Shown: positions 7,391-10,499 of the stretch, piece after piece
Numbering within the stretch: the stretch's first letter is position 1
Layout of the letters: the number at the start of each line of letters is the position of its first letter
NCBI GenBank assembly: GCA_902784015.1
Contig: CACZTC010000205.1
Coordinates: 1-10,499 of the forward strand
Source of the DNA: an uncultured Erysipelotrichaceae bacterium
Lineage (GTDB): Bacteria > Bacillota_I > Bacilli_A > Erysipelotrichales > Erysipelotrichaceae
Length of the DNA stretch: 10,499 nucleotides
Direction: 5' to 3'
Program-made: the position numbers and the translations under genes
Notes under the pieces: model-generated
The model's database searches: none
What the model was told of the DNA's origin: nothing
Seen by the model: only the letters and a program-made list of their open reading frames with translations

Positions 7391-7399
7391 TGCTAGAAT
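7391..7399 (+). promoter_or_regulatory. Extended -10 promoter of asnA
   Basis: TGCTAGAAT at 7391-7399 matches the extended -10 form TGnTAnAAT. No good -35 is seen at the expected distance, which extended -10 promoters tolerate. It would start transcription near 7406, about 20 bases before the asnA start codon and upstream of the GAGGG ribosome site. Confidence 0.45.
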
Positions 7400-7426
7400 A
7401 TTCTTCATAGATTGCGAGGGTTAGAT

Positions 7427-8437
7427 ATGAAATTAAATATCCCTGAAAACTACAAGCCAACCTTGAGTGTATTAGAGACCCAAGAAGCTATTAAATATAT
7501 CCGTGATACTTTTCAAAGTGAATTCGGTAAAGAATTAAATTTATTAAGAATTAGTGCGCCTTTATTTGTATCTAAAAATAGTGGCTTAAATGATAATCTG
7601 AGCGGTATTGAAAGACCAGTTTCTTTTGATACCCAAGAGATGAAAGATGAAAGATTTGAGGTTGTTCAATCTCTTGCGAAATGGAAAAGATATGCCCTCA
7701 AAAAATATAACTTCAAAACATATGAAGGTTTATATACAAATATGAATGCGATTAGAAGAGATGAGACTCTAGATAATACTCATTCTATATATGTAGACCA
7801 ATGGGACTGGGAAAGAATAATCAATAAAGAAGATAGAACTAAGGAAACTTTAGAGAATACAGTTAAAGAAATATTTAAAGTTATTAAGCATATGGAGCAT
7901 GAAGTATGGTATAAATATCCTCAAGCTGTATGTAGATTACCTGAAGAAGTCTTCTTTATCACTTCGCAAGAATTAGAAGATCTATATCCAACTCTTAGTC
8001 CTAAAGAAAGAGAAGACGCAATTACTAGAGATAAGAAATGTGTCTTCATTGAAGAAATAGGTCATCCTTTAAAAAGAGGTGAAAGACCACATGACTTAAG
8101 AGCTCCTGACTATGATGATTGGAAGCTTAATGGTGATTTATTCTTCTATCTGCCATCATTAGATATGGCTTTAGAATTATCTAGTATGGGTATTAGAGTT
8201 GATGAGAATTCTATCAAGTCACAATGTAAAGCTTCATATTGTGAAGGTAGATTAGCTCTCCCCTATCACCAAATGATTCTCAACAAAGAATTACCATATA
8301 CAATTGGTGGAGGTATTGGTCAATCTAGATTATGCATGTTACTTCTAAATAAAGCGCATGTTGGCGAAGTTCAAGCTTCCGTTTGGCCTCAAGAAATGAT
8401 TGAAGAATGTAAAAAGAATAATATTCATTTATTGTAG
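7427..8437 (+). CDS. asnA: Aspartate-ammonia ligase (ammonia-dependent asparagine synthetase A)
   Basis: This cytoplasmic enzyme makes asparagine from aspartate, ammonia and ATP (EC 6.3.1.1). It is related to class II aminoacyl-tRNA synthetases. The 336-residue protein is close to the usual length of about 330. Recognisable AsnA blocks are the N-terminal [77 protein letters not shown] and YVDQWDWE. Near the C-terminus are the motif-3-like [15 protein letters not shown] and the following [11 protein letters not shown]. The frame is open to a TTG at 7412, but the ATG at 7427 is preferred: GAGGG (7416-7420) sits 6 bases before it and the protein then begins [13 protein letters not shown]. It is transcribed divergently from the reductase operon and ends in its own terminator, so it is probably monocistronic. 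Confidence 0.97.
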   Translation: MKLNIPENYKPTLSVLETQEAIKYIRDTFQSEFGKELNLLRISAPLFVSKNSGLNDNLSGIERPVSFDTQEMKDERFEVVQSLAKWKRYALKKYNFKTYEGLYTNMNAIRRDETLDNTHSIYVDQWDWERIINKEDRTKETLENTVKEIFKVIKHMEHEVWYKYPQAVCRLPEEVFFITSQELEDLYPTLSPKEREDAITRDKKCVFIEEIGHPLKRGERPHDLRAPDYDDWKLNGDLFFYLPSLDMALELSSMGIRVDENSIKSQCKASYCEGRLALPYHQMILNKELPYTIGGGIGQSRLCMLLLNKAHVGEVQASVWPQEMIEECKKNNIHLL

Positions 8438-8455
8438 GATAAATGAATATTTTTT
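8420..8455 (+). terminator. Rho-independent terminator of asnA, overlapping its 3' end
   Basis: The perfect 13-base arms AATATTCATTTAT (8420-8432) and ATAAATGAATATT (8439-8451) enclose a 6-base loop (8433-8438) that contains the TAG stop codon of asnA. A run of five T residues (8451-8455) closes it. The stem is AT-rich but flawless. The left arm encodes the last asnA residues, so coding and termination functions overlap. Confidence 0.75.
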
Positions 8456-8605
8456 ATGGCTTTAAAAATACTTTGTTATCTATATCTAAAGCTATCGCCA
8501 ATTAATATTATTGTTGTAAAGTTTGCCTTATTCAATTGATGTTAAATCTATCATCTTTAGCCTTTTTACATACACATTTTATAAATTCTAACTATTATTT
8601 ATAAA

Positions 8606-8643
8606 ATACTATATTGCTTTACAATATAGTATGTGATACTATA
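8606..8643. promoter_or_regulatory. Palindromic operator upstream of padR (three ATACTATA half-sites)
   Basis: Arms ATACTATATTG (8606-8616) and CAATATAGTAT (8622-8632) form a perfect 11-base inverted repeat around a 5-base spacer. The core half-site ATACTATA recurs at 8636-8643, exactly 30 bases after the first copy. With the inverted copy at 8625-8632 it forms a second perfect palindrome with a GTG centre. The cluster overlaps the predicted padR promoter. Because PadR proteins are dimeric winged-helix repressors that often control their own operon, it is most simply read as an autoregulatory operator. Confidence 0.65.
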
Positions 8644-8645
8644 AT
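8618..8645 (+). promoter_or_regulatory. Promoter of the padR-HAAS operon
   Basis: TTTACA (8618-8623) and a perfect TATAAT (8640-8645) are spaced by 16 bases. The right arm of the operator lies inside this spacer and the third half-site overlaps the -10 box, so repressor binding would block RNA polymerase. The predicted start (about 8652) falls within the GGAGG ribosome site at 8649-8653, which is unexpectedly close; a start further upstream remains possible. Confidence 0.5.
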
Positions 8646-8659
8646 GCTGGAGGTAGCCT

Positions 8660-8962
8660 ATGGATGCTCAATTTAAAAAAGGCGTATTAGAATTAGTTGT
8701 TTTGTCACAGCTAATTAATGAAGATAGATATGGTTATGAATTAACAGAAAATATCTCTAAAGAATTAGCTGTAACCGCTGGGACTTTATATCTAATTCTA
8801 AAAAGACTAAAAGATAATGATTATGTTGAAACCTATTTAAAGGAATCCCCTTCTGGTCCAGCGAGGAAGTATTATCACATCACAAGTAAAGGGATTGAAT
8901 ATCAATCCAAACAAAAACAAGAATGGCAAACATTTGTAGAAAGGACGATGAAACTACTATGA
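8660..8962 (+). CDS. PadR family transcriptional regulator
   Basis: The 100-residue protein is a compact winged-helix repressor of the PadR family (short subfamily without a long C-terminal domain). It begins MDAQFKKGVLELVVLSQL. The family hallmark GYELTENISKEL is followed by VTAGTLYLILKRLKDNDYVET, the recognition-helix region that in most members reads as xxGTLYPxLxRLExxGLI. The wing follows as SGPARKYYHITSKG, and the C-terminal helix would mediate dimerisation. GGAGG lies 6 bases before the ATG. Its TGA stop overlaps the ATG of the next gene in an ATGA arrangement. This padR-HAAS pairing is widespread in Firmicutes, where the pair is usually linked to envelope-stress or antimicrobial responses. 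The palindromes immediately upstream suggest that it represses its own operon. The inducing signal is unknown. Confidence 0.93.
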   Translation: MDAQFKKGVLELVVLSQLINEDRYGYELTENISKELAVTAGTLYLILKRLKDNDYVETYLKESPSGPARKYYHITSKGIEYQSKQKQEWQTFVERTMKLL

Positions 8963-10092
8963 CAAAACAAGAATACTTATTAGATTTAAAAGAAGCACTT
9001 GCATCATATCCTAACGATTTCAAAGAAGAAATATTAGAGGCTTTTGAAGCACATTTTCAAGATGCCTTAGATAGCGGCTTAAGCGAGGAAGAAGCAATTA
9101 GCGAATTAGGTTCAATTGAAGAAGTAATGGAAAATATAAAAATGATGAATGGTGATCTTGAAAGTGTTTCGCGAGCTACAGATCCTAGAGACACAATAAA
9201 AGATAATATGAGTGCTATTCAAAAGAATATTAAAGAACTTACTAAATCAATAAGCGAAGTTGTAAATCAAAATATTGATTTATCTTTTTCAACAAGAATA
9301 AATGACTTTAAAGAGAATATTAAAAGTAATTTCAATTTTGAAGTTAGAGAAAGACTAGTAATTGAAGGTAATTTTGATATAAATATGCGAAAAGGTAATA
9401 CATTAGCTTGTGACTTCACTCCTCACAATAATATCTTTACTAAAATCATCCCTGATTTAAAATTCTCTTCAGATGATACTACTACTTATATCAAGCTTAA
9501 TGAAGGTGGCGGAGAATTAGATTTAACTATTCCTGAAGCTGTTAGAAAAATAATAATCAACTCAAAAGGCGGAGATGTTGATGTTAGTGGTTTATGTTTA
9601 GAGAATATAGAGATTAATTCTAATTCTGGTGATTATTATTTATCTAATGTGAATGCTGAAAATATATCTTTAAAAAGTAAGTCGGGTGATATCGATTTAA
9701 ATGATGTAAGTGCACCTAATATAAATGCATCTAGTATAAGTGGTGATATAAACATTAATGGAGATAGTCAAAATACAATAGCTACATCTACTTCAGGTGA
9801 TATAGATGTCACCCTACTAGATAATGTTTTATTAATTACCAAAACTGTTTCTGGTGATATAGATATTGATTTAAAAGGATCTTATGAAAAAGTAGAAGGA
9901 TATACTGTCTCGGGAGATGTGGACATGCAAGTAGCTTATGCTGATATGACTTTAGTGGCTCATACAATAAGCGGAGACATTGATTTACCTTCTATGTACA
10001 AAAGAATGTCTAACACCACCTATATTATTGGCGAAGGAAATGCAGAAGTAAGTCTTGAAACAAAATCAGGTGATATCATTGTTAGAGACTAA
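8959..10092 (+). CDS. HAAS (DUF1700) domain protein with DUF4097-like SGD-repeat beta-solenoid
   Basis: The 377-residue protein is translationally coupled to padR through an ATGA overlap. The frame is open further upstream, but only inside padR, so the ATG at 8959 is chosen. Residues 1-65 (TKQEYLLDLKEALASYPN through LSEEEAISELGSIEEVMENI) are a typical HAAS/DUF1700 domain. A charged, helix-prone linker covers about 70-125. From about 130 to the end the protein is beta-rich and repetitive. It carries one GGD at 204-206 and eight SGD triplets at 223, 242, 261, 279, 298, 318, 338 and 370, most followed by alternating Ile/Val/Asp, as in the DUF4097 adhesin-like fold. The spacing of 18-20 residues suggests one solenoid turn per repeat. 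No signal peptide or membrane helix is seen, unlike many HAAS proteins, so it should be cytoplasmic. The function is unknown; it is probably a signalling partner or target of the PadR regulon. Confidence 0.88.
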   Translation: MTKQEYLLDLKEALASYPNDFKEEILEAFEAHFQDALDSGLSEEEAISELGSIEEVMENIKMMNGDLESVSRATDPRDTIKDNMSAIQKNIKELTKSISEVVNQNIDLSFSTRINDFKENIKSNFNFEVRERLVIEGNFDINMRKGNTLACDFTPHNNIFTKIIPDLKFSSDDTTTYIKLNEGGGELDLTIPEAVRKIIINSKGGDVDVSGLCLENIEINSNSGDYYLSNVNAENISLKSKSGDIDLNDVSAPNINASSISGDININGDSQNTIATSTSGDIDVTLLDNVLLITKTVSGDIDIDLKGSYEKVEGYTVSGDVDMQVAYADMTLVAHTISGDIDLPSMYKRMSNTTYIIGEGNAEVSLETKSGDIIVRD

Positions 10093-10181
10093 ATGAAAAG
10101 TTACAATAATACGCATTTATAACGTTCATCTATTCCTATATTATTCTTCAAGTTTTATCAATCATTTCAATATTTCTTATT

Positions 10182-10258
10182 GCGCAAAGGGAAAATACTC
10201 TTTTATCCATAACACTATATTGACTATATCAAAGAGAAGTTTCCAATGCGCTTTTTTT
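10182..10258 (+). terminator. Long segmented hairpin ending in seven T residues: terminator or 3' end of a small RNA
   Basis: Three nested paired segments are visible: GCGCA (10182-10186) with TGCGC (10247-10251), GGAAA (10190-10194) with TTTCC (10240-10244), and CTCTTT (10198-10203) with AAAGAG (10231-10236). They are separated by small internal loops, with a 27-base apical loop. Seven T residues (10252-10258) follow at once, which is the plus-strand signature of intrinsic termination. It could end the padR operon transcript about 160 bases after the HAAS stop, or be the 3' end of an independent small RNA. The three-segment pairing makes chance less likely, but folding energy was not computed. 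Confidence 0.5.
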
Positions 10259-10315
10259 ACTCTTACATAACACAACAGCATATAATAACGTTTTTCAAAT
10301 GGTCCTTGTTCGTAA

Positions 10316-10336
10316 AGCAGGTTTAGGAAACCTGCT
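10316..10336. repeat. Perfect 9-base inverted repeat with a 3-base spacer
   Basis: AGCAGGTTT (10316-10324) and AAACCTGCT (10328-10336) are exact reverse complements around AGG. The arms are richer in G+C than the surroundings. No T-run follows on either strand, so it is not an ordinary terminator. A smaller CTGT/ACAG hairpin (10335-10345) overlaps its right end. It could be a protein-binding site or a remnant of a mobile element. Confidence 0.5.
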
Positions 10337-10391
10337 GTCTAACAGGGTTGGGATTATAAAAAAGTAATTCTCAAAAAACCTATTTCCAAAA

Positions 10392-10420
10392 TGTAATCAA
10401 ATGATTGCAAATGTATACAT
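10392..10420. promoter_or_regulatory. Candidate antitoxin operator: two adjacent palindromes
   Basis: TGTAATCA (10392-10399) and TGATTGCA (10402-10409) form an inverted repeat with one mismatch whose right arm covers the -35 box. The perfect 10-base palindrome ATGTATACAT (10411-10420) lies between the -35 and -10 boxes. RelB/DinJ antitoxins are ribbon-helix-helix type repressors of their own operon that bind such sites. The assignment is by position and analogy. Confidence 0.5.
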
Positions 10421-10433
10421 GCTCAGTTATAAT
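10405..10433 (+). promoter_or_regulatory. Promoter of the RelB/DinJ-type toxin-antitoxin operon
   Basis: TTGCAA (10405-10410) and a perfect TATAAT (10428-10433) are separated by 17 bases. The transcript would begin about 20 bases before the start codon and include the strong AGGAGGTG ribosome site at 10448-10455. Confidence 0.7.
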
Positions 10434-10461
10434 ATAAGCATAAAAACAGGAGGTGAAAACA

Positions 10462-10499
10462 ATGGCAAGTGCATTAGTGCAATTTCGCACAGATGAAAC
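10462..10499 (+). CDS. RelB/DinJ family antitoxin (partial, first 12 codons)
   Basis: Only the start is in the window: MASALVQFRTDE, cut by the right edge. This wording is characteristic of RelB/DinJ antitoxins, whose N-terminal strand forms the ribbon-helix-helix DNA-binding dimer. The start codon is preceded by a near-perfect AGGAGGTG 6 bases upstream and by a good promoter overlapped by palindromes. A YafQ/RelE-like mRNA interferase toxin gene is expected just downstream but is not visible. Confidence is limited by the length of only 12 residues; another ribbon-helix-helix protein is possible. Confidence 0.6.
   Translation, partial: MASALVQFRTDE

Larger units (their letters stand above)
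10093..10461. other. 369-base intergenic region between the padR-HAAS operon and the antitoxin gene
   Basis: No credible protein-coding gene was found. The longest start-to-stop frame noticed on the plus strand encodes 22 residues from an ATG at 10300 and has no ribosome site. The stretch holds a long terminator-like hairpin (10182-10258), a perfect short palindrome (10316-10336) and the antitoxin promoter and operator (10392-10433). Bases 10093-10180, directly after the HAAS gene, show only weak inverted repeats and no clear terminator. Confidence 0.7.

Noticed and set aside
10337..10350. GTCTAAC resembling the RYYYAAC end of an integron attC site
   Set aside because: No matching right-hand GTTRRRY core or second paired box is found nearby, and no integrase or cassette context exists in the window.
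10300..10368. 22-residue plus-strand peptide frame from ATG at 10300
   Set aside because: There is no ribosome site, its middle is formed by the palindrome at 10316-10336, and there is no recognisable similarity.
1..10499. CRISPR array, tRNA or rRNA genes, insertion sequence
   Set aside because: No regularly spaced repeats, tRNA-like cloverleaf, rRNA sequence or transposase coding sequence was recognised on either strand.

Overview
The window is AT-rich chromosomal DNA from a low-G+C Gram-positive bacterium, most likely an anaerobic, host-associated member of the Firmicutes (Bacillota; an Erysipelotrichia-, Bacilli- or Clostridia-like lineage). Supporting signs are strong AGGAGG-type ribosome sites, TTGACA/TATAAT-type promoters, a lipoprotein-type solute-binding protein, the PadR/HAAS gene pair and an AsnA-type asparagine synthetase. 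TGA is used as a stop (padR), so this is not a TGA=Trp mollicute. The species cannot be named from sequence alone.

Layout. Everything from the left edge to about 7.31 kb is transcribed leftward (minus strand), and everything from about 7.39 kb onward rightward. Reading the minus strand in its own direction: a FAD-dependent thioredoxin-reductase-like gene (7308-6439), a membrane-anchored serpin (6379-4406) and a flavin-reductase-like gene (4392-3835) form a probable operon closed by an intrinsic terminator (3805-3784). Then comes a branched-chain amino acid (or related) ABC importer in the order livK-livH-livM-livG, with its own promoter (3617-3589) and a stem-loop between livK and livH that could lower expression of the membrane genes. 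livG runs off the left edge; livF, if present, lies outside. On the plus strand: asnA with a terminator that starts inside its last codons, a padR repressor gene behind a strikingly palindromic operator/promoter, and a HAAS plus DUF4097-like repeat protein translationally coupled to padR. A 369-base intergenic stretch follows, with a terminator-like long hairpin and a separate perfect palindrome, and finally the promoter, ribosome site and first 12 codons of a RelB/DinJ-type antitoxin.

How the parts may work together. LivKHMG captures and imports amino acids and AsnA makes asparagine, so both serve amino-acid supply. The redox/serpin operon is less usual. The reductase keeps its FAD and CxxC motifs but lacks the usual NADPH-binding motifs, suggesting a ferredoxin- or flavodoxin-driven enzyme suited to anaerobes. 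The serpin is a zinc ribbon, membrane segment, serpin and SH3b fusion, predicted to display a protease inhibitor with an Ala/Gly-rich reactive loop outside the membrane. The PadR/HAAS pair resembles Firmicutes modules that sense envelope stress, but here the partner has no membrane segment and carries nine regularly spaced (S/G)GD repeats.

The least ordinary items are the serpin fusion, the NADPH-motif-less reductase, the three-half-site padR operator, and the structured intergenic DNA before the toxin-antitoxin promoter.
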